From the NCBI GenBank assembly GCA_946481275.1, contig CAMLMV010000006.1, positions 1 through 64,000 on the forward strand: 64,000 bases of DNA. The letters run 5' to 3'. The position numbers and the translations under genes are program-made. A model generated the notes under the pieces. The model did no database searches and was not told the DNA's origin. It was given only the letters and a program-made list of their open reading frames with translations. The DNA comes from an uncultured Massilia sp. (lineage in GTDB: Bacteria; Pseudomonadota; Gammaproteobacteria; Burkholderiales; Burkholderiaceae). Of the stretch, positions 27,205 through 34,483 are shown one piece after another (within the stretch, counting starts at the first letter, position 1; every line of letters begins with the position of its first letter).

Positions 27205-27225
27205 TGTGTGAAACAGCGCACAGAG
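27205..27225 (+). promoter_or_regulatory. Conserved block upstream of sRNA-like unit 1
   Basis: TGTGTG, six bases, then CGCACAGAG lies about 20 bases before the repeated unit. The same two blocks, four bases apart, precede unit 2 at the same distance. TGTG and CACA form an inverted repeat, which would suit a regulator site or part of the promoter. Confidence 0.4.
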
Positions 27226-27244
27226 CGCCGACATAAGGCGGCCG

Positions 27245-27320
27245 TAAGATGGACTCGTCTCTTTCAGGACATCCCTAGTTTTGGACTTCACCCGCTCCCG
27301 CAAGGAGCGGGTTTTTTTTT
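27245..27320 (+). ncRNA. Candidate small RNA, unit 1
   Basis: A unit of about 76 bases made of 44 bases that recur exactly at 28434-28477 plus a 3' intrinsic terminator (CCCGCTCC-CGCAA-GGAGCGGG and nine T). The identical part has no open reading frame of note and carries three GGAC motifs at 27251, 27267 and 27282, spaced 16 and 15 bases. The terminator stem is kept while its loop differs between copies, as expected for a transcript under structural constraint. It points toward the 3' end of the merR-type gene; the T-tract ends one base before that gene's stop. The 5' end is inferred from where identity begins. Confidence 0.55.
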
Positions 27321-27321
27321 G

Positions 27322-28290
27322 TCAGGCCGGCGGCGGCAGCGGGATTCCTTCCGCGCGCGCCAGCCGCTCCAGCGCCGCCTCGAGGATCATACGGGCCTGG
27401 CCGGCGGACTGGTGGAGGTCCAGGTGCACGTGCGCATCCGCACTGTTGCGCGACGCGCACTGGGCGCTGTAGCGCTCGAAGCTGCCGATCATCAGCAGCA
27501 GTTCCGCCATGTGGCGCGGGCATTCGCAGGCCAGCGCGCTGCTCGCGCCAGTGATGCCGGCCAGCGTCTCTTCGTCGAAGCGCGGCCCCGCGGGCAGGCT
27601 GCCGGCGGCGCGGGCCGGCAGATGCTGTCCTTCCAGCGCCTGCCGGCACAGCGGCACCACCTCACCCATCTCGGATGGCACGCGCGCCACCAGCCAGCCC
27701 TGCGCCCGCAGTGCGCGGATGGCCGCGCTCCGGCTGAAGCGGTACAGCACGACGACGGCCGCCGCGTGCAGGGCATCGCTGGCCGCCTGGATCATCGGGA
27801 TCGCCTGTTCGTCGAGTTCGGACAATTCCACCAGCAGCACCTCCGTGCGCAGGTCGGTCCCCAGGCAGTCGGCCGGTTCGAAGCGCGAGCAACTGGCCTG
27901 CACGTTCAGCAGCAGGGTGTCGCGCGGACTCGCGGCGATCCGGCGCGCGAGGCCCAGGCCGATGACGACGACGTCGACGGGCCGCACAAGCACCCCGTCG
28001 CGCGGCGCGCCGCCGCCGCCCAGCATGCGCAATTCGTCCGTGGACAAATGGGCCAGCTGGCCGATGGGATGGCCGCGGTCGACCAGCTGTTTCAGCAGGC
28101 CCAGGCGCTGCACCTGGTCCGCGGTGTACAGCCGCTGGCCGCTGGCCGAGCGGCGCGTGCCCGACAGGTCGTAGCGCCGTTCCCATACGCGCAGGGTTTC
28201 CACCGACAGGCCCGCCAGGCGCGCCGCCACACCGCTGCGGTAGGTCAAGTCATTGGCATTGACCTGGGATTGCTCGTGTATTGTGTCCAT
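27322..28290 (-). CDS. MerR-type transcriptional regulator with unassigned C-terminal domain
   Basis: A 322-residue regulator. The N-terminal MerR winged helix is clear: YRSGVAARLAGLSVETLRVWERRYDL followed by RLYTADQVQRLGLLKQLVDRGHPIGQLAHLS. The rest (about residues 95-322) resembles the sensory half of large MerR proteins such as the CarH/LitR group but lacks an obvious E/DxH-type cobalamin motif, so its ligand is unknown. The start at 28290 is the ATG before the HTH. The gene is bracketed by two copies of an sRNA-like unit: one converges on its stop, the other is divergent from its promoter. A regulatory link with these is plausible but unproven. Confidence 0.82.
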   Translation of the reverse strand: MDTIHEQSQVNANDLTYRSGVAARLAGLSVETLRVWERRYDLSGTRRSASGQRLYTADQVQRLGLLKQLVDRGHPIGQLAHLSTDELRMLGGGGAPRDGVLVRPVDVVVIGLGLARRIAASPRDTLLLNVQASCSRFEPADCLGTDLRTEVLLVELSELDEQAIPMIQAASDALHAAAVVVLYRFSRSAAIRALRAQGWLVARVPSEMGEVVPLCRQALEGQHLPARAAGSLPAGPRFDEETLAGITGASSALACECPRHMAELLLMIGSFERYSAQCASRNSADAHVHLDLHQSAGQARMILEAALERLARAEGIPLPPPA

Positions 28291-28396
28291 GCGAACCGAG
28301 ATTGAACTGGAAAGTTCGGATTGTATCGGTTCAATCCAACCAGGCTGGCTCGGTCCTTTTGCGATGAGCCACAAATTAGTCAAAATATTTAACAAA

Positions 28397-28415
28397 TGTG
28401 TGTTAACGCACAGAG
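28397..28415 (+). promoter_or_regulatory. Conserved block upstream of sRNA-like unit 2
   Basis: TGTGTG-TTAA-CGCACAGAG matches the block before unit 1. It lies between the divergent merR-type gene and unit 2 and could serve either. Confidence 0.4.
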
Positions 28416-28433
28416 TGCCCGGGCCAGGGGAAC

Positions 28434-28507
28434 TAAGATGGACTCGTCTCTTTCAGGACATCCCTAGTTTTGGACTTTGCCCGCTCCCTGGAGCGGGCAT
28501 TTTTTTT
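28434..28507 (+). ncRNA. Candidate small RNA, unit 2
   Basis: The second copy: 44 bases identical to 27245-27288, then a terminator of the same kind with a tighter loop (GCCCGCTCC-CT-GGAGCGGGC followed by ATTTTTTTT). The three GGAC motifs are at 28440, 28456 and 28471. It is transcribed away from the merR-type gene and ends about 90 bases before the stop of the outer-membrane barrel gene, which faces it. Together with that gene's terminator it fills the 305-base interval 28291-28595. Confidence 0.55.
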
Positions 28508-28521
28508 GCCCATTTTGCAAA

Positions 28522-28557
28522 TAAAAAACGTCGTCCATGCTTGCGCAGGGACGACGC
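28522..28557 (-). terminator. Terminator of the outer-membrane barrel gene
   Basis: On the minus strand GCGTCGTCC pairs with GGACGACG around a 12-base loop and is followed by TTTTTTAT. It is 38 bases after the barrel gene's stop, back to back with the terminator of sRNA-like unit 2. Confidence 0.8.
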
Positions 28558-28595
28558 CGGTGCAGCAGACCCGTTGCCGGGTCCGGGGAGGGAGA

Positions 28596-29114
28596 TTAGA
28601 AACCGTATTTCAGGCCGACGGTGTAGACGTCGGCCTTGGCGCCGAACGCCTTGTCCTTGCCGTAGCGCTCGTACTCGGCGTTCAGGGCCAGGTTCTGGTT
28701 CAGCTTGTACTCGACGCCGACGCCGCCGTACAGGCCGGTGTCGTAGCTGTTGACCTGACCCAGCGTGCTGCTGCTGTACTTGCGCTCGTTGTACGACACG
28801 CCCAGCTTGCCGTAGCCGGTAAAGCGCTCGCCCAGCGGCATGCTGTACTTGCCGGCGACATAGGTGCCGGAACCTTTTACGTTGCCGATGGAAGTGTCCT
28901 GCTTGTCGAAGTTCGTGTAGCCGGCTTCGACGCCCCAGTTCTGGTCGAACTCATAGCCGCCGTAGATCTTGGCGCTCGTGTGGTAGTCGTCGGTCGACTT
29001 GTTGTCCGCGGTGGCGGCGCCGATGCCGACGTAGGCGTGCGGCGCGGTGGTCTGGGCTTGGGCGGCGCCGGCGACGGCGGACGTGGCGATCAGTGCGAGC
29101 AGCAGTTTTTTCAT
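28596..29114 (-). CDS. Small outer-membrane beta-barrel protein (OmpA-like porin fold)
   Basis: A 172-residue protein with a Sec signal (MKKLLLALIATSAVAGAAQA) and alternating-residue strands typical of the eight-stranded barrel of OmpA/Opa type: YVGIGAATADN, AKIYGGYEFDQNWGVEAGYTNF, GYGKLGVSYNERKY, LYGGVGVEYKLNQNLALNAEYERY and the C-terminal TVGLKYGF. The last residue is Phe, the usual signal for barrel insertion by BAM. There is no peptidoglycan-binding OmpA domain. Function beyond an outer-membrane role cannot be read. Confidence 0.85.
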   Translation of the reverse strand: MKKLLLALIATSAVAGAAQAQTTAPHAYVGIGAATADNKSTDDYHTSAKIYGGYEFDQNWGVEAGYTNFDKQDTSIGNVKGSGTYVAGKYSMPLGERFTGYGKLGVSYNERKYSSSTLGQVNSYDTGLYGGVGVEYKLNQNLALNAEYERYGKDKAFGAKADVYTVGLKYGF

Positions 29115-29210
29115 GGTTTCACTCCTTGGGTGTTCTCGGGCTCGCGATTCGTCGTGAATCGCAATATGGCCAAGATAGCACCATGTTTCCCTAAGAGAAG
29201 TTCTTAAACG

Positions 29211-29238
29211 GTAAGGAATGTAACAAGATGAAAGTAAG
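29211..29238. promoter_or_regulatory. GTAA-repeat cluster upstream of the barrel gene
   Basis: GTAAG (29211), GTAAC (29220) and GTAAG (29234) lie about 100 bases upstream of the barrel gene's ATG, on the strand opposite to the gene. It recalls the CpxR-like boxes of the LEA-like genes, but spacing is less regular. Confidence 0.2.
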
Positions 29239-29269
29239 TGACTCGAAAGTCATCATGCACGAAACGACG

Positions 29270-29290
29270 CCGGCCGCATGCAGCGGCCGG
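29270..29290 (-). terminator. Hairpin after the HDOD gene
   Basis: CCGGCCGC and GCGGCCGG form a perfect 8-bp stem around ATGCA, 21 bases after the HDOD stop. Only a weak T-rich stretch follows on the minus strand, so termination strength is uncertain. Confidence 0.4.
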
Positions 29291-29311
29291 TATCCATGTG
29301 AGGAACAGGGA

Positions 29312-30148
29312 TCAGGCCAGGGCGGCCGTCAGGCTGTGAACTTCATCCTCCGATTCCTGGAGGATGGTTTTCAGCGTGCCTTCGCCGACGGCGAAGTCGA
29401 TGGTGGCGCTGACCTGCATGCCGGACACGCCGGGATCGCGTTCCAGCAGCGGCGACCCGACGGGAGACAGGTCGTTCGCCAGCAGCAGCGTGTCGCCCAG
29501 CGTTTCCGGCGGCAGGGCGCGCATGCCGTTCCACAGTGCTTCGATCGCACCCATCACGGGGGCCGGCACGCCGAGCTTGAGCAGGACGCCGCGGCCGATG
29601 GCCGTTTCGCCATGCTCGATCCATTCGTCGGCGCCGCCGTCCAGCAGGCCCGGAAACTCGGGCGCGCGCGACAGCAAATAAAAGCCGCCGACCTCGTGCA
29701 CGATGCCGGCGAACATGGCCGTTTCCGGATCGACGAACGATACGCGCCGCGCGATCACCTGCGACAGCGCGGCCACGTGGGTCGAGTGCAGCCAGAGCTG
29801 ATCGGCCTTGGCGCGCAGTCCGGGGTCGTGGATTTCGCTCGCGAGCTGGCGCACGATGACGGCGGCGGCGAGCGCGCCCAGCGTCCGGAAGCCCACGCGC
29901 TGCACGGCCGCCTTGACGTTGGTGATGTCGTTGCCGAAGCGGTTATAGGCGGCCGAGTTGGCGATGGCGACGGTGCGCGCGGCCAGCAGCGGCTCCGTCT
30001 GCACGAGGCGCGCCGCTTCGTCGATGTGGCAATCCGGGTCGGTCAGCGCGCGCTGCAGCTTGAGCGTCGCGTCGACGTGGGTAGGGAAGTGGAGGTCGCC
30101 GCGCCCGGCCTGCGCGGCAATGCTCTTGAGGGCGTCGATTCTGTCCAT
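29312..30148 (-). CDS. HDOD domain protein
   Basis: A 278-residue protein with the HDOD fold, a catalytically degenerate relative of HD phosphohydrolases found in signalling proteins. Visible blocks are DEAARLVQTEPLLAARTVAIANSAAYNRFGNDITNVKAAVQRVGFRTLGALA and LWLHSTHVAALSQVIARR, then AMFAGIVHEVGGFYLL, where an HD enzyme would have its metal-binding His-Asp pair. No output domain is fused. Such stand-alone HDOD proteins often modulate two-component or cyclic-di-GMP pathways; a partner is not evident here. Confidence 0.85.
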   Translation of the reverse strand: MDRIDALKSIAAQAGRGDLHFPTHVDATLKLQRALTDPDCHIDEAARLVQTEPLLAARTVAIANSAAYNRFGNDITNVKAAVQRVGFRTLGALAAAVIVRQLASEIHDPGLRAKADQLWLHSTHVAALSQVIARRVSFVDPETAMFAGIVHEVGGFYLLSRAPEFPGLLDGGADEWIEHGETAIGRGVLLKLGVPAPVMGAIEALWNGMRALPPETLGDTLLLANDLSPVGSPLLERDPGVSGMQVSATIDFAVGEGTLKTILQESEDEVHSLTAALA

Positions 30149-30176
30149 GGGAAAAAATTATACCCCCCGGCTTTCC

Positions 30177-30458
30177 TCAAGGTTCGCTGAAAATGGCGTC
30201 GCAGCCGTCTTTCGGTTCCTCGGTGTCCTGCAGCTCATCAATCAGGCCGAGGTCGAACAATTCCTCGACCGCGTTCATGAAACTGTTCAGGGTGGCGGCG
30301 CCGATCAGGCGGTAGATCTCGCCGTCATCGTTGCGCACGCCGATCACCATCGGTTCCTCGCGCACTTCGGCGGGCGATGCCACGTCCAGCAGCAGGTTGC
30401 CGATGATGTGCTTGTCGAAATGAGGCGGCTTTTTGCCTTCCAGTAGTGCTGTATTCAT
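30177..30458 (-). CDS. Small acidic protein of unknown function
   Basis: A 93-residue protein with no family recognised. It begins MNTALLEGKKPPHFDKHII, has a central strand-rich part (MVIGVRNDDGEIYRLIGAAT) and an acidic C-terminus (ELFDLGLIDELQDTEEPKDG). No signal peptide or membrane helix is present. The start at 30458 has an AAGGATG site and lies one base after the stop of the upstream MarR-type gene, so it is co-transcribed and probably coupled with it. It may be a partner or target of that regulator. Confidence 0.6.
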   Translation of the reverse strand: MNTALLEGKKPPHFDKHIIGNLLLDVASPAEVREEPMVIGVRNDDGEIYRLIGAATLNSFMNAVEELFDLGLIDELQDTEEPKDGCDAIFSEP

Positions 30459-30459
30459 A

Positions 30460-30930
30460 TCATCCTTCGTCGGCGGGAACATGCCCGCCCGGTGTGACCA
30501 GGCCCGGCGCATCGAGCCGGGTGCGCAGGCGGCGCAGCGCGTGGTCAAGTTGTTCGAAATCGCCGTCGCCATAATCGGCGAACAGCTGCTTGCCGTGTGC
30601 AACCACGGCCGGAAACACGTTGCGGAACAGGGTATCCCCATCCGCCGTCAGGCGCACGAGGAACGAGCGCTTGTCGTCGCAATTGCGCGCGCGTTCCACG
30701 AGTCCTTTCTGCTCGAGGCGGTCGATGACGCCGGTCAGCGTCCCCTTCGTGATCAGGGTCCGCTCGCCCAGTTCCTTGTAAGTCATCCCGGGCGTGTTGC
30801 CGAGGGTAGCGATGATGTCGAATTGCGGATGCGTCAGCCCATGCCGGCGCACCGGTTCGGCGACGAAGCGCTCGAACCCTTGCAGGCATTCGGCCAGCAG
30901 GCGCACACTCTTCAGATATCGTTCACCCAT
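30460..30930 (-). CDS. MarR family transcriptional regulator
   Basis: A 156-residue winged-helix regulator. The recognition region reads PGMTYKELGERTLITKGTLTGVIDRLEQKGLVER, followed by the wing DDKRSFLVRLTADG. The N-terminal helix and C-terminal dimerisation helix (FEQLDHALRRLRTRL) are intact. MarR proteins usually repress their own operon and a divergent gene; here the divergent gene is an EamA-type transporter 96 bases away, a likely target. The ligand is unknown. Confidence 0.88.
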   Translation of the reverse strand: MGERYLKSVRLLAECLQGFERFVAEPVRRHGLTHPQFDIIATLGNTPGMTYKELGERTLITKGTLTGVIDRLEQKGLVERARNCDDKRSFLVRLTADGDTLFRNVFPAVVAHGKQLFADYGDGDFEQLDHALRRLRTRLDAPGLVTPGGHVPADEG

Positions 30931-31026
30931 GAAACGATTATAGCCGCCAGCGCGGGCGGGCCCCAGTCTTCGTCATTGCGGACGAGTCCGTTACCATAGC
31001 AATCTTGCCAGACTTTTTTCACACCC

Positions 31027-31941
31027 ATGACCCAGCATCTGCGCGGCATCCTTGCTCTCGTCGTCGTCGTCCTCGTGTGGGGGACGACATTTCCCGCGAT
31101 GAAGGAACTGACGGCATACTTTTCTCCCGTCTGGATCATTCTGACCCGTTTCGCCATCGCGACGGTGCTCTTGTCGCCGTTTCTGTGGCGCGCACGCCGC
31201 ACGGACGTGATGCTGGGCGGCATACTCGGCTTGCTGCTGTTCTTTTGCTACCTGTTCCAGGTGGAAGGTCTCGCGCTGACGACCTCGAACCGCAATGCCT
31301 TCATCTGCGGCCTGAACGTGCTCGTCGTGCCGCTGCTGGGCCTGCTCGGCGGACGCTTGCCGGAGCGCCGCATCGTCATCGCGCTGCTGCTCGCGATCGC
31401 GGGGCTCGCGGCACTGTGCTGGGACGGCGGGGGCGGCTGGGGCCGCGGCGACACGCTCGCGCTGCTGGCCGCGCTCACGTTCGGCGCCTACATCAAGGTC
31501 ATGGAAGTCTATACCCGCCGCGCCGTCCGGCTGATGACCGTGACGGCCGCGCAGATCGGTACCGTCGCCCTGTGCGCGGCGCTGTGGCTGTTCGCGCGCG
31601 AGGTGCCGCGGGGCGCGCTCGGCGTCGAAGATGCGGCGAATTACTGGACCTACATCGGCCATGGGTTACTGCAGTATTCGCCGAATTTCGCCTATCTCGG
31701 CGTGCTGTGCACGGCCGCCATCATCTCGATGCAGGCCTGGGGCCAGGCGCGCACGAGCGCCAACGAGGCGGCCGTCATCTATGCGTTCGAGCCCGGCGGC
31801 GCCGCGTTCTTCGCGTATTTCTGGCTGGGCGAGGCGATGGGCGGCCGAGGGTGGCTCGGCGCGGTTTTGTTGATCTCCGGTATGATAGTCAGTCAATGGA
31901 ATGCCGAAAGCCGGCCGGCCGCCGCGCTCGCCCCCGAGTGA
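31027..31941 (+). CDS. EamA/DMT family transporter
   Basis: A 304-residue protein with ten predicted membrane helices in two EamA repeats. The first starts ILALVVVVLVWGTTFPAMKEL and the second follows GDTLALLAALTFGAYIKVMEVYTRR. The late block VIYAFEPGGAAFFAYFWLGE corresponds to the usual EPV/EP helix. Members export amino acids, drugs or metabolites. The divergent MarR-type regulator suggests induction by a small compound. The next gene follows 30 bases later on the same strand. Confidence 0.87.
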   Translation: MTQHLRGILALVVVVLVWGTTFPAMKELTAYFSPVWIILTRFAIATVLLSPFLWRARRTDVMLGGILGLLLFFCYLFQVEGLALTTSNRNAFICGLNVLVVPLLGLLGGRLPERRIVIALLLAIAGLAALCWDGGGGWGRGDTLALLAALTFGAYIKVMEVYTRRAVRLMTVTAAQIGTVALCAALWLFAREVPRGALGVEDAANYWTYIGHGLLQYSPNFAYLGVLCTAAIISMQAWGQARTSANEAAVIYAFEPGGAAFFAYFWLGEAMGGRGWLGAVLLISGMIVSQWNAESRPAAALAPE

Positions 31942-31971
31942 TGATCCCTCATTGTCCCGCTCATTTTCCCC

Positions 31972-32910
31972 ATGCAGCAAGTTGAATTATCCCGTCTCGC
32001 GCTAGAGGCGCCGCTGCGCGTGCTGCTCGTGCATGCGGGCGAGCCGGATTCGCTGACGTGGTCCGGCCTCGTGCAGCCGCTGCGCCTCGCTGCCAAGGTG
32101 CTGGGGCCGGAACGCCTGCACGTGGACGTGCGCACCCCCGACAAATTCGCGGCCGACCAGCGCCACTGGCATCTCGTGCTCCTTGTCGCCGACGAGGCCG
32201 AGGCCGGCTTGCGTCCCGCCAACCTGCGCACGGTCATCGCCCGCTGCCGGGCGGCGCCGTGCTGGGGCGGCGTCGGCGCCGGGGTACTGTGGCTGGCGGA
32301 GGCGGGCGCGCTGAACGGTGCGCGCGCCGCGTTGCCGTGGTCGCTGTATCCCGACGTCGACATGCGCGCCGACCAGGTCCTGCTGAGCCCGCACCTGTAC
32401 GAGATCGACGGCGCCCGCCTGACGAGCTGCGGCGGCGCGGCCAGCATCGACTTCGCGCTGACCCTCGTCGACGTGCTGTTCGGCGCGACGGTGCAGGCAC
32501 AGGTGAAGGAAATCCTGTGCGTCGACCGCGTGCGCGGCCCGGACGAGCGCCAGCGCGTCGCGCTGCAAGCCCGCTTCGGCGTGTTGCAGCCCAAGCTGAC
32601 GGAAGCCGTGACCCTGATGGAAGCGAACATCGAGGAACCGCTGTCGACCGACGACATCGCCCAGCTGGCGGGCGTGTCCCGCCGCCAGCTGGAGCGGCTG
32701 TTCAAGCAATACCTGGGCAGCCTGCCGTCGCGCTACTACCTCGAACTGCGCCTGCAACGGGCGCGCCAGCTGCTGCGCGACACCAATTACTCCATCGTGC
32801 AGGTGGGGCTGATGTGCGGCTTCTCGTCCGGCTCCCACTTCTCCACCGCCTTCGGCGCCCTGTTCGGCAATACCCCCCGCGAAGAACGCCAACGCAAGCT
32901 CAGCCAATAA
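31972..32910 (+). CDS. argR: ArgR-like regulator of the AraC/GlxA group
   Basis: A 312-residue protein with a DJ-1/PfpI-like N-terminal domain (about residues 15-190; no Cys nucleophile elbow, instead CWGGVGAGVLWLAEAG) and a C-terminal AraC pair of helix-turn-helices (DIAQLAGVSRRQLERLFKQYLG and VQVGLMCGFSSGSHFSTAFGALFG). This is the architecture of ArgR of Pseudomonas aeruginosa, which activates the arginine succinyltransferase genes and gdhB in response to arginine. Here it lies directly upstream of the same gene set, which strongly supports the assignment. The gene name is given by analogy. Confidence 0.8.
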   Translation: MQQVELSRLALEAPLRVLLVHAGEPDSLTWSGLVQPLRLAAKVLGPERLHVDVRTPDKFAADQRHWHLVLLVADEAEAGLRPANLRTVIARCRAAPCWGGVGAGVLWLAEAGALNGARAALPWSLYPDVDMRADQVLLSPHLYEIDGARLTSCGGAASIDFALTLVDVLFGATVQAQVKEILCVDRVRGPDERQRVALQARFGVLQPKLTEAVTLMEANIEEPLSTDDIAQLAGVSRRQLERLFKQYLGSLPSRYYLELRLQRARQLLRDTNYSIVQVGLMCGFSSGSHFSTAFGALFGNTPREERQRKLSQ

Positions 32911-33022
32911 ATTCGGGGTCAGAGCACATTATTTTTACGAGGTCGCCGATGTTGGCCGACATAGGCCGAGCATCGCCGCTGCTTGGCCGAAGTTTGAAAA
33001 GAAATGGGACCTGACCCCGAAT
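32911..33022. repeat. 112-bp element with 12-bp terminal inverted repeats
   Basis: ATTCGGGGTCAG at the left end is the exact inverse of CTGACCCCGAAT at the right end. Inside, CGATG-TT-GGCC and GGCC-GAG-CATCG form a second inverted repeat. It begins immediately after the argR stop and has no coding capacity. The arrangement resembles a non-autonomous mobile or REP-type palindromic element. No flanking target duplication is evident. Confidence 0.55.
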
Positions 33023-33096
33023 TGGAGCAATTGTTGCTCGTCCAAAAATGAAAATGCCTGTCGCAGTTTGGAAAGAACGGCAATCATTGGCTTCTC

Positions 33097-33102
33097 TATA
33101 AT
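33097..33102 (+). promoter_or_regulatory. -10-like element of the ast operon
   Basis: A perfect TATAAT lies 60 bases before the astC start. No good -35 hexamer is at 16-18 bases upstream (a TTGGAA is too far, 23 bases), which fits a promoter needing an activator such as the adjacent ArgR-like protein. Confidence 0.4.
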
Positions 33103-33162
33103 GAGTCGCTCGGCGCGGCTGCTGGAGTCCGCGCAATCTTTTATTTGGATGAGGAAAACGTC

Positions 33163-34404
33163 ATGAATGCTAAGCTCGACTCGGGTGTCGCCACGCGGCC
33201 TGTCACACGCCAGACTTTCGACGAGGTGCTCGTCCCGACCTACGCACCCGCCGCGATGGTGCCCGTGCGCGCGTCGGGCCTGGACGTCTGGGACCAGGAC
33301 GGCAAGCATTACCTCGACTTCACCTCCGGCATCGCCGTCTCGAGCCTGGGTCATTGCAACCCGGTCGTCGTCGAGGCGCTGACCCGCCAGGCCAACACGC
33401 TCTGGCACGTCGGCAACGGCTACACGAACGAGCCGGTGCTGCGCCTGGCGTCGGCCCTGATCGAGGCCACGTTCGCCGACCGCTGCTTCTTCGCCAACTC
33501 CGGCGCGGAAGCCAACGAAGCGGCCCTGAAGCTGGCGCGCAAGTACGCGCACGGCAAGTTCGGCCCGCACAAGTCGCGCATCGTGTCGTGCTACTCGTCC
33601 TTCCACGGCCGCACGCTGTTCACCGTGTCGGTCGGCGGCCAGTCGAAGTACACCGAAGGTTTCGAGCCGCTGCCGCCGGAAATCAACCACATCAACTACA
33701 ACGATATCGAGTCCGCACGCGCCGCCATCACCGATGACGTGGCCGCCGTGATCGTCGAGCCGATCCAGGGCGAAGGTGGCGTGATCCCGGGCGACATCGA
33801 ATTCCTCAAAACGCTGCGCGAACTGTGCGACAAGACCGGCGCCCTGCTGGTCTTCGACGAAGTGCAGTCGGGCGTGGGCCGTACCGGCACCTTCTACGAC
33901 TACATGAACGTGGGCGTGATCCCGGACGTGCTGACCTCGGCCAAGGCGCTGGGCAACGGCTACCCGATCGGCGCGATGCTGACCACCAACGAGATCGCGC
34001 AGTACCTGGCCGTCGGCAGCCACGGCACCACGTACGGCGGCAACCCGCTGGCGACGTCGGTGGCGCTGGCCGTCATCGAGCAGATCAACCAGCCGGCCTT
34101 CCTGGCGCGCGTGCGCGAGGCGAGCGGCAAGGTGGTCGCGAACCTGGAAAAGCTGGCCGCCGACTACCCGCAGCTGTTCACCAAGCCGCGCGGCAAGGGC
34201 CTGCTGCTCGGCCTGCCGATGGCCGACGGCTACAAGGGCAAGTCGAAGGACTACACCAAGGTCGCGGAAAAACTGGGCCTGATGCTGCTGATCGCCGGTC
34301 CGGACGTCGTCCGCCTGGCACCGGCGCTGGTCGTCTCGGACGAGCAGATCGCGGAAGCCGACCGCATCATGCGCCAGGCCGCCGACGCGTTCCTCGCCGG
34401 CTGA
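33163..34404 (+). CDS. astC: Succinylornithine/acetylornithine aminotransferase, class III
   Basis: A 413-residue class III PLP aminotransferase. The PLP Lys lies in LTSAKALGNGYPIGAML, the Asp that binds the ring in LLVFDEVQSGVGRTG, and the phosphate-binding turn in FFANSGAEANEAALKLARKYA. As first gene of the arginine succinyltransferase cluster it should convert succinylornithine plus 2-oxoglutarate to succinylglutamate semialdehyde plus glutamate. Its sequence is closer to a general 4-aminobutyrate/ornithine-type enzyme in places, so other omega-amine substrates are possible. The ATG at 33163 with upstream GAGG is preferred to an in-frame TTG six codons earlier. Confidence 0.82.
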   Translation: MNAKLDSGVATRPVTRQTFDEVLVPTYAPAAMVPVRASGLDVWDQDGKHYLDFTSGIAVSSLGHCNPVVVEALTRQANTLWHVGNGYTNEPVLRLASALIEATFADRCFFANSGAEANEAALKLARKYAHGKFGPHKSRIVSCYSSFHGRTLFTVSVGGQSKYTEGFEPLPPEINHINYNDIESARAAITDDVAAVIVEPIQGEGGVIPGDIEFLKTLRELCDKTGALLVFDEVQSGVGRTGTFYDYMNVGVIPDVLTSAKALGNGYPIGAMLTTNEIAQYLAVGSHGTTYGGNPLATSVALAVIEQINQPAFLARVREASGKVVANLEKLAADYPQLFTKPRGKGLLLGLPMADGYKGKSKDYTKVAEKLGLMLLIAGPDVVRLAPALVVSDEQIAEADRIMRQAADAFLAG

Positions 34405-34483
34405 CCACCGTACCACCCGGCCGGAAGGGGGACACCCCAGCCCGGCCGGCTCCGTGAGTTCGATGCCTTTGTCGGGAGAATCC

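Noticed and set aside
30931..31026. A MarR operator palindrome between marR and the EamA gene
   Set aside because: No convincing inverted repeat of the usual length is visible; regulation is inferred only from the divergent arrangement.
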